Of a stretch of DNA of 64,000 nt, positions 25,643 through 34,370 are shown piece by piece. A program made the position numbers and the translations under genes. The stretch covers positions 496,001 to 560,000 of the forward strand of contig NZ_JAJGZV010000001.1 of NCBI RefSeq assembly GCF_020805785.1, given 5' to 3'. Positions within the stretch are counted from its first letter, which is position 1; each line of letters opens with the position of its first letter. The stretch is from Flavobacterium chungbukense (lineage in GTDB: Bacteria > Bacteroidota > Bacteroidia > Flavobacteriales > Flavobacteriaceae). The notes under the pieces were generated by a model. The model saw only the letters and a program-made list of their open reading frames with translations, had not been told where the DNA came from and did no database searches.

Positions 25643-26443
25643 ATGAAAACATATATAGATATCGGAATTAATTTGACCAACAAACAATTCCAAAACGACA
25701 TAGACGATGTCGTACAAGACGCACTCGACGCCGATGTATCGCAAATGATACTCACGGGTACCAGCGTACGAAATAGCGAAGAATCTGCGAAGATTGCGAG
25801 GCAGTATCCAGGTGTCCTGTACGCTACGGCGGGAATACACCCGCATGATGCGAAGTGTTTTGATGCGCAGAGTATTTCGAAACTCAGGAAATTATTAGAA
25901 CTGAAACACGTAGTTTCGGTTGGCGAATGCGGACTCGATTTTGATCGTGACTTTTCGCCCCGAAACAAACAAGAAGAATGTTACAAAGCCCAATTAGAAT
26001 TGGCGATAGAAGTACAAAAACCTTTGTTTTTGCACGAAAGAAGCGCTTTTAGTTCGTTTATGAATATTACGAAAGACTATCTGCCGAAACTGCCCAAAGC
26101 CGTTGTGCATTGTTTTACGGGAACTTTGCAGGAAGCCAAAACCTATCTCGATAACGGATTTTATCTGGGTTTTACTGGAGCAATTTCAGATGCCAAACGT
26201 TTCAGTCATTTAAAAGAAGTCATTCAGTATGTACCGCTCGACCGAATGATGATTGAAACCGATGCGCCGTTTATGCTTCCTAAAAATGTCCCGAACAACC
26301 TCTTGAAGAAATACCACGAACGCCGTTGCGAACCTGCTTTTCTGCCGTATGTTGCCGGAACAATTGCACAGTTTAAAGGAATTACTTTAGATAAAGTGGC
26401 GGAGGAAACGAGTAGGAATTCTAAAAACTTTTTTGGGATTTAA
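25643..26443 (+). CDS. tatD: TatD family nuclease
   Basis: Metal-dependent 3'-5' exonuclease/deoxyribonuclease. The 266-residue protein has the true TatD opening DIGINLTNKQF (instead of the HxH motif of the YcfH/YjjV branches), ATAGIHPHDAK, VSVGECGLDFDRDFS, FLHERSA, VVHCFTGTLQEA and MIETDAPFMLP, close to E. coli TatD throughout. The frame is open to 25607, but the ATG at 25643 matches the family start. It follows rtcB on the same strand after a repeat-filled gap. A joint RNA-processing role with rtcB is possible but unproven. Confidence 0.92.
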   Translation: MKTYIDIGINLTNKQFQNDIDDVVQDALDADVSQMILTGTSVRNSEESAKIARQYPGVLYATAGIHPHDAKCFDAQSISKLRKLLELKHVVSVGECGLDFDRDFSPRNKQEECYKAQLELAIEVQKPLFLHERSAFSSFMNITKDYLPKLPKAVVHCFTGTLQEAKTYLDNGFYLGFTGAISDAKRFSHLKEVIQYVPLDRMMIETDAPFMLPKNVPNNLLKKYHERRCEPAFLPYVAGTIAQFKGITLDKVAEETSRNSKNFFGI

Positions 26444-26656
26444 TATTAATTGTAAAGATTATTTGTTGGCTTTTAAATCAGGTGTTTGTACTTGGTTTGA
26501 AGGCTTTTTGTTTATATATATTTGAAGGGAAACTCTTTTTATTTCTACAATTTGCAGTATGCTTAAAGTTTTTATCGAAAACTACATATCTTTAATTAAG
26601 TGTTTTACCAATTTAGTTACATTTACTTTTCTAGATAAATTTTTAAAATAAAATAT

Positions 26657-29086
26657 ATGAGTTTTAAATTAATAGCAATAAGACCACTAAAAGGTTGTAA
26701 CAAAAAATTTTTAAAGAATTTAAAACAAAATATGTTATACCAGATTTATAATGATTATCAATTTCATTTTAAAAATGAGGATGAAACAAAAGATGTAATT
26801 AAAATTGAAAAGTTAGATCAAAATGTTCATGAAAGCCTATTTGGTGAAAAGATCAATATTTCTGCAATAGTAGGTAAAAACGGATCTGGTAAAAGTAGTC
26901 TCGTTGAATTATTATATGTCTTTTTTTATAATTTGTCAATTTCAGAAGGTATTCTATCAACAGAAGAAGAAAAAAAATATTTTAAGCGAAAAATTGAAGA
27001 TTACAGAAAAATAGAGAATTTAAAAGATTCAAAAAGATTCGAAATAATTCAATTATGTATTGATGAGATATTAAATTTTAATTTAGAAGAAAAGAAAAAT
27101 ATTGAAATGCTTAAAAATTTTAATGATGATTCATTTTTGAGTGCAAATGATTGGTTATTAAAAATTGTAACACTTATTAAAATTATACTCGCAAATTCCA
27201 ATGACGATGTTAAGCTTCCAAAACTAACTAAAAATAATTTTAAAAATGATTTAATAACTTTTTTTGAAAGTGATGAATTTAATTTTTTAAGATTTAGCGG
27301 AAAAGATTTAGATGATAATGAGAAAGAATTAATTAGATTATTGACTAGCTATATAAGTAACATAAGTCTTATAGAAGTTGGGGTTTATGCTGAAATATAT
27401 TTTGAAATAAATAATGTGGTTTTTCAAATTGTTAAAAGTGAAGAAAGTACATCTTTAAATTCACATTTCTATAAATTTGAAAATTTGAAAAAAGAAAAAA
27501 TTAGTTTTGAGTCTTTAACAATAGATAATTTTGAATTAAAAAAACACTCTCAGTTATTCTATAATTTAGTTGTTAATTATTCCTTATATGGTCTTAATTC
27601 AATTGACATGGGACTTTGGGTTGAAAAACTATTTCATAAGAATGATGGCTATCAAACACCAATTGTCATAAATCCCTTTAGAACTAATGGAAATATAGAT
27701 ATTAATAGTGAAAACGGATTAGCTAGAGATCGTTTATTCTACAATATGATAATTAATGAAGATCTACGGCAAGTTACTTTAAATAACAAAGTAGATAATC
27801 TTATCGTTTCATTAAAGGAGCAAAATGAATTAAGCGTTATAGCTGATATGTTTTTGAATGAACAAAGTGACTATTATAAAAAATTTACATCCAGTTTAAT
27901 TTCTTTTTACAATGTAAGTTTTGTTGAAGACAGTCGTTACAGATATAAGGAAGATTTTTTAGATGACATTAACTTCAGTGAGCAAGTCTGCTTAAACTAT
28001 ATAGTTAAAAAATTAAAACGAATTACAGTAAATTACAACATTTATAATCATCTTATATTTAATGATGATAGTATTGATTTTCGCTCATATGCCGATAGTG
28101 TAAATAAAATTTCAGAATTGTTAGAATTGCTTAAGAAAGATAAAAGTCATATTACAAACAAATTGCGTCAGGCAGTTAATTTTATTTTTATAAATAAATT
28201 TAGAGATGTTCCTAATGTTGTTGATGTTTATCCATTTTATGAGAAGAGTAATTTAATTAATAGTCATCAAAAAAAAGATTATTCAATAAATTTTAAACTT
28301 TATAGCGAAAAAATTAAGATGCTAAGTTATGATTTTGGTATAGAAATAATTAATTTATTACCTCCGTCATTTTTCACAAGAGACTTTAACTTTGAAAATA
28401 AAAGTAAATTTTCTCAATTGAGCTCTGGTGAAAAACAACAAATCTATAGTATGAATTCGATTTTATATCACTTAATAAATCTTAATTCAACTTACGAAAA
28501 TGAATTTCCTCATAAATTTCCATATATAAATTTAATTTTAGATGAAATCGAATTATATGCTCATCCTGAAATGCAAAGAAAATATATAAAAGAATTAATC
28601 GATGGAATAAACAAATTAAAAATTAATAATATTAAATCAATAAATATCTTGTTTATAACCCATTCCCCTTTTATTCTATCAGACATTCCAAAACAAAACA
28701 TTTTATATTTAAAAGTAGAGAAAAGTATCCATAATAATGAAAGAATACATGTAGCAATCCCACAACCAATCAACGATAAAAATTCATTTGGAGCAAATAT
28801 TACTGATTTGCTATCGGATAGTTTCTTTATAAATAATGGATTAATGGGAGATTTTGCAAAAGAGAAAATTAATGAGATAATAGATTTATTAAATGCAATT
28901 CAAGTTTCAAAATCTGAAAAAGAATATATAGATAAAATCATTAATATTATTGATGAGCCCCTAATTAAAACAAAATTAAGAGAAAGATATTACAGGAAAT
29001 TTCCTGAAGAATTTTCTCAGAAGGAAGAAATTGAACTTTTGAATGAACAAGCAAAAAAACTCGGTTTTGAATTAAAAAAGATATAA
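26657..29086 (+). CDS. ATPase of a Septu-like (PtuA-type) pair
   Basis: An 809-residue ABC/SMC-like ATPase. The Walker A motif is GKNGSGKSS (73-81, inside [18 protein letters not shown]). The signature [16 protein letters not shown], Walker [21 protein letters not shown] in pieces, and the switch histidine in [14 protein letters not shown] are near the C-terminus, as in AAA_15/AAA_21 proteins of defence systems. The next gene starts 1 nt after the stop and encodes an HNH nuclease, the layout of Septu. The protein is longer than the usual PtuA. The gene is visibly more AT-rich than its neighbours, which suggests transfer. Which Septu type it belongs to, if any, cannot be settled here. Confidence 0.75.
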   Translation: MSFKLIAIRPLKGCNKKFLKNLKQNMLYQIYNDYQFHFKNEDETKDVIKIEKLDQNVHESLFGEKINISAIVGKNGSGKSSLVELLYVFFYNLSISEGILSTEEEKKYFKRKIEDYRKIENLKDSKRFEIIQLCIDEILNFNLEEKKNIEMLKNFNDDSFLSANDWLLKIVTLIKIILANSNDDVKLPKLTKNNFKNDLITFFESDEFNFLRFSGKDLDDNEKELIRLLTSYISNISLIEVGVYAEIYFEINNVVFQIVKSEESTSLNSHFYKFENLKKEKISFESLTIDNFELKKHSQLFYNLVVNYSLYGLNSIDMGLWVEKLFHKNDGYQTPIVINPFRTNGNIDINSENGLARDRLFYNMIINEDLRQVTLNNKVDNLIVSLKEQNELSVIADMFLNEQSDYYKKFTSSLISFYNVSFVEDSRYRYKEDFLDDINFSEQVCLNYIVKKLKRITVNYNIYNHLIFNDDSIDFRSYADSVNKISELLELLKKDKSHITNKLRQAVNFIFINKFRDVPNVVDVYPFYEKSNLINSHQKKDYSINFKLYSEKIKMLSYDFGIEIINLLPPSFFTRDFNFENKSKFSQLSSGEKQQIYSMNSILYHLINLNSTYENEFPHKFPYINLILDEIELYAHPEMQRKYIKELIDGINKLKINNIKSINILFITHSPFILSDIPKQNILYLKVEKSIHNNERIHVAIPQPINDKNSFGANITDLLSDSFFINNGLMGDFAKEKINEIIDLLNAIQVSKSEKEYIDKIINIIDEPLIKTKLRERYYRKFPEEFSQKEEIELLNEQAKKLGFELKKI

Positions 29087-29087
29087 T

Positions 29088-30047
29088 ATGTTTCATATTT
29101 ATTCATATGATGATGCAAAAATTTTTCATGGTAAACTCGTTCAATGTTGGTTTCTTAGAAAAATAAAAGGAGGCAAAACAAAAAAAAATGGATATAGTTG
29201 TAAAGATACTACTTGCCTAGTTTGTAATAGTAAAATACATATGCAAACAGATTTGCCTAGTAAATTAAAAGTATTTTTGCTTAAAGATGATAATATTGAA
29301 AAGTTGGTTTCTGGAGTGCCAAAAGAATTACTTTCTTTGGTAGGCAATTTCGAACAGATTAAATTTTCTAAAAGAGATCAAAAAAAGATTAGATCGTTTT
29401 TTATTAATACAGGCTATGAAAATTGGTTTCAAGAGAACTATTCGAAAGTTTTTCTCGACAAATTGAATCTTGATACATGTACATATTGTAACAGAAATTA
29501 CACTTTGAATTTAATTGATAGCAGAACTCGTGCAGAATTAGATCATTGGTTTCCAAAAGAAAAATATCCTATTCTTTCTTTGTCATTTTTTAATTTGATT
29601 CCAAGTTGTCATTCATGTAATCATATAAAAGGGAGTCCTAATATCAATTGGAAAGAAGCTTTAGATAATTACATTCATCCTTATATAATTGAAAAACATG
29701 AAACTTTTAAATTTGGCTTTAATTACGATCTATCATTGAATGATTATAAGGTTGAAATTGAAGTTAAAAATGGGTCTAAGATTGAAAAGACAGTAGTAGC
29801 AAATAGTTTAAAAGAAATTTACAGCTCAAATGCCAGCAAAGAATTAAAAGATTTGGTTGATCTAAGATATAAATATTCAGATAATTATATTGATATTTTG
29901 ATTAATAAAACCTTTAAAGGACTTATGACAGAAGAGGAAATTTATAGATTGGTGTTTAATATTGAAATCGATGAAAAAAAGTATCATCAAAGACCTTTTA
30001 GTAAGTTCAAACATGATGTAATCGAAGAATTAAAAAAGATTAAGTAA
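29088..30047 (+). CDS. HNH nuclease of a Septu-like (PtuB-type) pair
   Basis: A 319-residue protein with a zinc-bound HNH fold: C131 and C134 (DTCTYCNRNYTLN), D152-H153 (ELDHWFPKEKYP), then C174, C177 and N178 in IPSCHSCNHIKGSP. A second cysteine cluster (C38, C43, C46) sits near the N-terminus. It starts 1 nt after the ATPase stop, so the two are almost certainly translated together. By analogy to Septu the ATPase would control the nuclease on phage infection. Defence activity is inferred. Anticodon or tRNA cleavage is an untested alternative of interest because of the nearby rtcB locus. Confidence 0.78.
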   Translation: MFHIYSYDDAKIFHGKLVQCWFLRKIKGGKTKKNGYSCKDTTCLVCNSKIHMQTDLPSKLKVFLLKDDNIEKLVSGVPKELLSLVGNFEQIKFSKRDQKKIRSFFINTGYENWFQENYSKVFLDKLNLDTCTYCNRNYTLNLIDSRTRAELDHWFPKEKYPILSLSFFNLIPSCHSCNHIKGSPNINWKEALDNYIHPYIIEKHETFKFGFNYDLSLNDYKVEIEVKNGSKIEKTVVANSLKEIYSSNASKELKDLVDLRYKYSDNYIDILINKTFKGLMTEEEIYRLVFNIEIDEKKYHQRPFSKFKHDVIEELKKIK

Positions 30048-30182
30048 TATTAATGACAAAATTAAAAATTCGTTTACCTTAAGGAGGTATAATTACAATC
30101 CCACGAATAATCTCTATTATTATTTTACAACTATAGAATATAAATAAAAGTAGTACTTTTCTTTCTTTTTAAAATAAAAGTA

Positions 30183-30190
30183 TATCTTTG
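30183..30190 (+). promoter_or_regulatory. -7 box upstream of the leader RNA
   Basis: TATCTTTG matches TAnnTTTG. Transcription would begin near 30196, at the left arm of the leader structure, leaving an untranslated leader of about 150 nt before the next ATG. Confidence 0.55.
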
Positions 30191-30194
30191 CGAT

Positions 30195-30328
30195 GCAAAA
30201 CAATCAAAGGAGAAATCCTTAAAACTTTTTTAAGTTAACATAAACGAATACCTCGTCATGGTGAAGGAACAGGAAACTGTCCTAAATCATTCCTTTGAAT
30301 GTTTTGCACACCTAAAGCGAGGTATTCG
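30195..30328 (+). ncRNA. Structured leader RNA with two alternative folds
   Basis: Fold one: CGAATACCTCG (30245-30255) pairs perfectly with CGAGGTATTCG (30318-30328). Nested inside are GGTG/CACC (30260-30263, 30309-30312) and either AAGGAA/TTCCTT or a GGA(A)CAG-GAAA-CTGTCC hairpin; upstream sit AAGGA-GAAA-TCCTT (30207-30220) and AACTT-TTTT-AAGTT. Fold two: 30195-30211 pairs with 30291-30307 at 16 of 17 positions. This would disrupt the first small hairpin and the AAGGAA helix and is interleaved with the 11-bp stem. Mutually exclusive folds are a switch-like feature. No known riboswitch class is recognised. The 301-nt gap 30048-30348 holds nothing else. Confidence 0.55.
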
Positions 30329-30348
30329 CGTATCTAAAATTTTCTATT

Positions 30349-30656
30349 ATGCAAAAAGAAAATCAAAAACCAACACATCGTGATGTAGTGCCATCCGTAA
30401 TTAATTTCCTTTCAGATGAATTGTTTGAGGGAGATTACAAAGAACAGCCCATGTATTTGCAGGAAATCTTCGAGCTCTTAATGCATACAGAGTTTGGCGA
30501 CGATATCAATTTAAGGCAAAAAATCCTGAGCTGATTAAGAACCAGCCGAAATCTGGCAGAAACGTTATCGCCATTTTCAGAGAAGCAGATTCAGAAGGCT
30601 TGTCTCAACAAAGGTTAATTTGTTATAAAAAATATATTTTCAGTACATTTTGTTAA
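30349..30656 (+). pseudogene. Small gene with a likely -1 frameshift in an A6 tract
   Basis: The open frame from 30349 encodes 61 residues (MQKENQKPTHRDVVPSV ... INLRQKILS) and stops at 30534. One base gained in, or a -1 slip on, the CAAAAAAT tract near 30519 would join it to a further frame reading NPELIKNQPKSGRNVIAIF, READSEGLSQQ and on to a stop at 30656, about 102 residues in all. The second part looks like genuine protein sequence. It may be a decayed gene, a slippage-controlled gene or a sequencing error. No family is recognised. It is preceded by the structured leader. Confidence 0.5.
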
Positions 30657-30681
30657 ATTAATATAAAATATACTACATTTG
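30649..30681 (+). promoter_or_regulatory. Promoter of a short transcript
   Basis: TTTG at 30649-30652, a 21-nt spacer, and TACATTTG at 30674-30681, a full match to the Bacteroidota promoter. The transcript would run to the terminator ending near 30871, about 180 nt. Confidence 0.65.
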
Positions 30682-30711
30682 TATCTGTAATTAATAAACA
30701 GAAAAATACAT

Positions 30712-30816
30712 ATGATACTTTCAGTAAGCAAAAAAATTAAACAATTGGCCGGAGATTTTCCAGTTGAGGTGTTTGGATGCAATATGTATTTTTATGAATT
30801 GAAATGTAGATTTTAG
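30712..30816 (+). CDS. Candidate small protein, 34 aa
   Basis: The frame MILSVSKKIKQLAGDFPVE continues for 15 residues with VFGCNMYFYELKCRF. It lies inside a unit with its own promoter and terminator. The protein is basic at the N-terminus with two cysteines and has no membrane helix. It is not similar to the other small frames nearby. It could equally be a chance frame inside a small RNA. Confidence 0.4.
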   Translation: MILSVSKKIKQLAGDFPVEVFGCNMYFYELKCRF

Positions 30817-30840
30817 AGTTCAACTCAACATAAAAATATA

Positions 30841-30871
30841 AAAGCGTCCTGATTTCGGGACGCTTTTTTTT
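30841..30871 (+). terminator. Terminator of short transcript
   Basis: AAAGCGTCC / GGACGCTTT stem with a T run. Confidence 0.85.
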
Positions 30872-30880
30872 GTTTTTGTT

Positions 30881-30980
30881 TGTCATTTCGACGAAGGAGA
30901 AATCTCCACGAGAAGCTCGACAAAGATTGGATTTTCGTTGCGGAGTTACTTGCGAAGATTTCTCCTTCGTCGAAATGACA
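30881..30980. repeat. Palindromic repeat family P1, copy 4
   Basis: A perfect 25-bp inverted repeat (30881-30905, 30956-30980) around a 50-nt spacer containing GACAAAGATTGG and TTGCGGAGTTACTTGC. It starts 10 nt after a terminator. Confidence 0.9.
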
Positions 30981-31184
30981 TACTAATCGAAAAAAACTAA
31001 AAAAATATTTAACCAAAAAGTTTAATGATTAATAAAAATAGAGAGATATAGTCTTGGAAAGTAATCTAATGAGTAACAGTCATTTGATACAGAATGAGAT
31101 CTGCACCAGTTTGCGGAGAGGATTTTCTTTGTCTTTATTTTGGGTTTAACTGATTGATAGTCAGAAAATTAATCTTAAAAAATA

Positions 31185-31217
31185 TTTGGAAATATGAATT
31201 TTTCTATCATATCTTTG
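31185..31217 (+). promoter_or_regulatory. Promoter of second short transcript
   Basis: TTTG at 31185-31188, a 21-nt spacer and TATCTTTG at 31210-31217. The architecture is identical to the promoter at 30649-30681. The upstream stretch 31000-31184 shows no gene. Confidence 0.65.
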
Positions 31218-31232
31218 CCAGACAAAATTGAA

Positions 31233-31273
31233 ACAATTACAATAACAATCGCAATGACAATTGCAATAACAAT
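31233..31273 (+). repeat. 12-bp tandem repeat, 3.4 units
   Basis: ACAATTACAATA, ACAATCGCAATG, ACAATTGCAATA and a partial ACAAT, located in the untranslated leader of the 31-residue frame. Confidence 0.8.
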
Positions 31274-31289
31274 ATAAAAAATAAATAAA

Positions 31290-31385
31290 ATGAGTTTTAA
31301 ATTATACATACATAACGCAGGATTAGTAGCCGCGACTTCGGATCGTGAATGCTTTTACATGTCGGTGCATCAATATAGGCAATAG
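31290..31385 (+). CDS. Candidate small protein, 31 aa
   Basis: The frame MSFKLYIHNAGLVAATSDRE continues with CFYMSVHQYRQ. It starts after an A-rich leader 73 nt downstream of a clear promoter and ends 25 nt before a terminator. No family is recognised, and no membrane helix is predicted by eye. The compact promoter-frame-terminator layout supports a real short transcript; translation is less certain. Confidence 0.45.
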   Translation: MSFKLYIHNAGLVAATSDRECFYMSVHQYRQ

Positions 31386-31410
31386 GATAGTAATATCGTA
31401 TTTGTTATGA

Positions 31411-31437
31411 AGCACCTTTAATCGGGTGCTTTTTTTA
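31411..31437 (+). terminator. Terminator of second short transcript
   Basis: AGCACC / GGTGCT stem with a T run. Confidence 0.8.
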
Positions 31438-31571
31438 TGTCTTAGGGCAAAGGAACAAAGTGACAAAGCAACAAAGGGACAAAGGTTTAAAAAAGCTTAG
31501 TATCTCAGTCCCGAGGCTTCGGGATAGTACCTCAGAAGCTTAAAAAAAAGTTTAACAATAAAAATTTAAGG

Positions 31572-31730
31572 ATGAATCAAAAAATAGGACTTAGGTCATA
31601 CTATAGTGGTCAAACAGATAAAGTGGAATTTAGTGAGCCGCCATTTGCCTCGAGCAGAGAGATGGATTTGGAGCTTACTAACCTATGGAATGGAAAGGTG
31701 AATTTTAGGAAAATTATATATATCATTTAG
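31572..31730 (+). CDS. Candidate small protein, 52 aa
   Basis: The frame starts MNQKIGLRSYYSGQTDKVEF and ends NFRKIIYII, preceded by a TTTAAGG sequence that could serve as a ribosome site. It has no signal peptide and no recognised domain. It lies downstream of repeat debris that includes a TCCCGAGGCTTCGGGA palindrome at 31509-31524. Confidence is low because no promoter or terminator is seen. Confidence 0.35.
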   Translation: MNQKIGLRSYYSGQTDKVEFSEPPFASSREMDLELTNLWNGKVNFRKIIYII

Positions 31731-31839
31731 AGATATTTCTCTGGTAAAGCAATGGTGCTTTTGAATTGATGTGATATTGGATTTCTTAGAAAAGCCTTCG
31801 ATTTCCTGAGATTCCCAAGAATTGCAAAATCAAAATACC

Positions 31840-32328
31840 ATGCAAAACAATACATTAGAAATATACAAAAGAGCAATTAGAAAAAAATACGAGACCGAAA
31901 AAGAAGGGAAATACTTTGATTATTTGTACAAACCTTCTCGTGGAAAACTTCGTGATTTGTGCTGGTTGATTTTCGAAAATAACCCAACAAAAGAGGATCT
32001 GTATGTTTTCAGTAACCTTTTGGGTTTAGAGTTCGATCATTCGAAAAAGAATAAATTTAAGGAGAAGAAAGATAAGTTTAGACCTATCGAGACGTTCTTT
32101 AAAGGGGAAACAGATCCAACAAACATTGACGCTATCAATATGGCAGCAATTTTGGTTGACTTTCATCCAAGACCTTTCAAAAAGTTTTACGAGATCTCTA
32201 AAACGGAAGAAATAAAACCAGTTAAGCAGATTGAGAAAACTAAAGCTGTTTTTGAGAAAAAGAAAAAGGCTGAAAAAAAGTCTAAGAAAAGAAGTTTCTT
32301 TCGAGATTTTAAAAACTTTTTCTTCTAG
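31840..32328 (+). CDS. Hypothetical protein with lysine-rich tail
   Basis: A 162-residue protein from the ATG at 31840; a TTG at 31822 is an alternative start. The N-terminal two thirds look globular (LEIYKRAIRKKYETEKEG, LRDLCWLIFENNPTKEDLYVFSNLLGLEF). The last 40 residues are very rich in lysine and end FFRDFKNFFF, which suggests nucleic acid or membrane contact. I do not recognise the family. It follows the accessory region and ends before a perfect palindromic terminator. Confidence 0.6.
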   Translation: MQNNTLEIYKRAIRKKYETEKEGKYFDYLYKPSRGKLRDLCWLIFENNPTKEDLYVFSNLLGLEFDHSKKNKFKEKKDKFRPIETFFKGETDPTNIDAINMAAILVDFHPRPFKKFYEISKTEEIKPVKQIEKTKAVFEKKKKAEKKSKKRSFFRDFKNFFF

Positions 32329-32390
32329 AAAACAAAACATTAAAATAGTGAGAATGACATTTGTCATTGAGTGATATACTCGTAAATTAA

Positions 32391-32417
32391 AAACGGCTGT
32401 CAATTGACAGCCGTTTT
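32391..32417. terminator. Bidirectional terminator
   Basis: Uninterrupted palindrome AAACGGCTGTC / GACAGCCGTTT around AATT, between the hypothetical gene and the convergent acyl-CoA ligase gene. Confidence 0.8.
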
Positions 32418-32439
32418 CGTTTGGTTATATTATTTTGAT

Positions 32440-34218
32440 TTAATTCTGACCATAAATTTTAGCGTAAAGATCTTTGTAAATCTCTTTAATAATTTTACGC
32501 TTTAATTTCAATGTAGGCGTAAGTTGTCCGCCATCGATTGACCAAACATCTGGAGTAAGTTCAAAACGTTTGATTTGTTCCCAATGTCCAAATTTCTTGT
32601 TGATTCCTTCTATTTCTTCATCAATACGTTTGATAACGTCTTTATTTTCGCTGATTTCTTTATCTGTACTTCCTAAAGTAATTTTATGGATTTTTGCCCA
32701 TTCTTTCACAAATTCAAAGTTCGGCTGAACAAAAGCTGCTGGCATTTTTTCGCCTTCACCAATAACCATAATCTGCTCAATAAAACGAGATTGTTTCATG
32801 GCATTTTCAATCATTTGCGGAGCGATATATTTACCACCAGAAGTTTTGAACATTTCTTTTTTACGATCGGTAATTTTTAAGAAACCTTCGCTGTCAATTT
32901 CACCAATATCACCAGTGTGGAAATAACCATCCTGTAAAGCTTCTGCTGTTTTTTCAGGATCGTTAAAGTAGCCTAACATTACGTTTGGACCTTTACAAAG
33001 AATTTCTCCGTCTTCGGCAATTTTTACTTCAAGATTACGAATTGGTTTTCCAACTGTTCCAATCTTAAAGCCTTTGTTTCTTTGATCATTTACGGCAATT
33101 ACCGGAGAAGTTTCCGTTAAACCGTAACCTTCCATAACCGGAATTTCTGCCGCAGCAAAAACTCTAGTCAAACGTGGTTGCAAGGCTGCACTTCCAGAAA
33201 CCATTAAATCTAAATTTCCTCCCAAACCTTCTTTCCATTTACTGAAAATCAATTTGCGGGCAATTTTTAATTGAAATTCATACCAAGCGCCATTTGCCCC
33301 GTATGGCTCGTATTTTAAACCTAAATCGATAGCCCAGAAAAACAGTTTTTTCTTGATTCCTGTTAATTCTGCTCCTTTAGCATAAATTTTATCGTATACT
33401 TTTTCTAGAAGTCTTGGTACAGCTGTAATTACAGTTGGACGAACTTCTTTTAAGTTATCGCTGATTTTGTCAATAGATTCTCCAAAATAAACCGAAACAC
33501 CATAATATTGATAGATGTACAAAATCATTCTTTCAAAAATATGGCAAATAGGCAAGAAGCTCAAAGCGGTGCTTTTTCCTGGATCAAACGGAATTCTTGG
33601 CGCACTGTCTAAAACATTCGAAACAATATTTTTGTGCGAAAGCATAACGCCTTTTGGTTTTCCTGTTGTTCCAGAAGTATAAATAATAGTAGCCAAATCA
33701 TCAGTTTGAATACTGTCTTTTCTCGCTTCCACTTCATTTTGGTTGCTTTCGTCTTCACCTGATAACAAAAGATCAGACCAGTGTTTACAGCCTGGAATTT
33801 CATTAAAAGAATAGACCTCTTTTAAAGTCGGTACATTCGCTTTAATCGCTTGTACTTTTTGATATACTTCATCATCAGAAACAAAACAGTAAATACTGCC
33901 GCTGTGATTTAAAATATATTCATAATCTTCCTCTGAGATAGTTGGATAAATGGGAACATTCTGCGCACCAGTCTGCAAAATTCCAATATCCATAATATTC
34001 CATTCAGTTCTATTGTTTGAAGTTATTAAGGCAATTTTATCATCTTTCTGAACGCCCATGCGTAATAATGCTCTCGAAACAGCATTTGCTTTTGCAATAT
34101 ATTCTTGGCTAGATGTCTTTTCCCAGGCTCCATTTTTTTTGGTTGCAAGAGCGACTGGAAGGTTGTAAGTTTCTTGTTGATAGTAGGGAAAATCAAAAAG
34201 GCGTGTGATTGGAACCAT
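32440..34218 (-). CDS. fadD: Long-chain fatty acid-CoA ligase
   Basis: AMP-forming synthetase that activates fatty acids to acyl-CoA, feeding beta-oxidation and lipid synthesis. The 592-residue protein has the P-loop-like YTSGTTGKPKGVMLSH, LSFLPICHIFERM, MEGYGLTETSPV, GYFHTGDIGEID, the FLKITDRKKEMFKTSGGKY hinge and catalytic-lysine region, and a C-terminal LTPTLKLKRK. It is of the long form related to eukaryotic-type ACSL and mycobacterial FadD15. The symbol is given by function; the precise chain length is unknown. Confidence 0.9.
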   Translation of the reverse strand: MVPITRLFDFPYYQQETYNLPVALATKKNGAWEKTSSQEYIAKANAVSRALLRMGVQKDDKIALITSNNRTEWNIMDIGILQTGAQNVPIYPTISEEDYEYILNHSGSIYCFVSDDEVYQKVQAIKANVPTLKEVYSFNEIPGCKHWSDLLLSGEDESNQNEVEARKDSIQTDDLATIIYTSGTTGKPKGVMLSHKNIVSNVLDSAPRIPFDPGKSTALSFLPICHIFERMILYIYQYYGVSVYFGESIDKISDNLKEVRPTVITAVPRLLEKVYDKIYAKGAELTGIKKKLFFWAIDLGLKYEPYGANGAWYEFQLKIARKLIFSKWKEGLGGNLDLMVSGSAALQPRLTRVFAAAEIPVMEGYGLTETSPVIAVNDQRNKGFKIGTVGKPIRNLEVKIAEDGEILCKGPNVMLGYFNDPEKTAEALQDGYFHTGDIGEIDSEGFLKITDRKKEMFKTSGGKYIAPQMIENAMKQSRFIEQIMVIGEGEKMPAAFVQPNFEFVKEWAKIHKITLGSTDKEISENKDVIKRIDEEIEGINKKFGHWEQIKRFELTPDVWSIDGGQLTPTLKLKRKIIKEIYKDLYAKIYGQN

Positions 34219-34370
34219 GTTTAATATATTGAATTTTACTGCAAATTAAATAAAATTTGGGTATGATTTTTAATTTTATAAAATTAAATAGTAAATTTTA
34301 TGGGTACTATTAAAATTCAACGAAAACGTTTTCTTTTTGATAGCAAATTTTGTATAAAATAGAGAAAAAT

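Noticed and set aside
26657..30328. Retron with Septu effectors
   Set aside because: The ATPase/HNH pair and a nearby structured RNA fit in part, but no reverse transcriptase frame exists in the window and the RNA lies downstream of the effectors.
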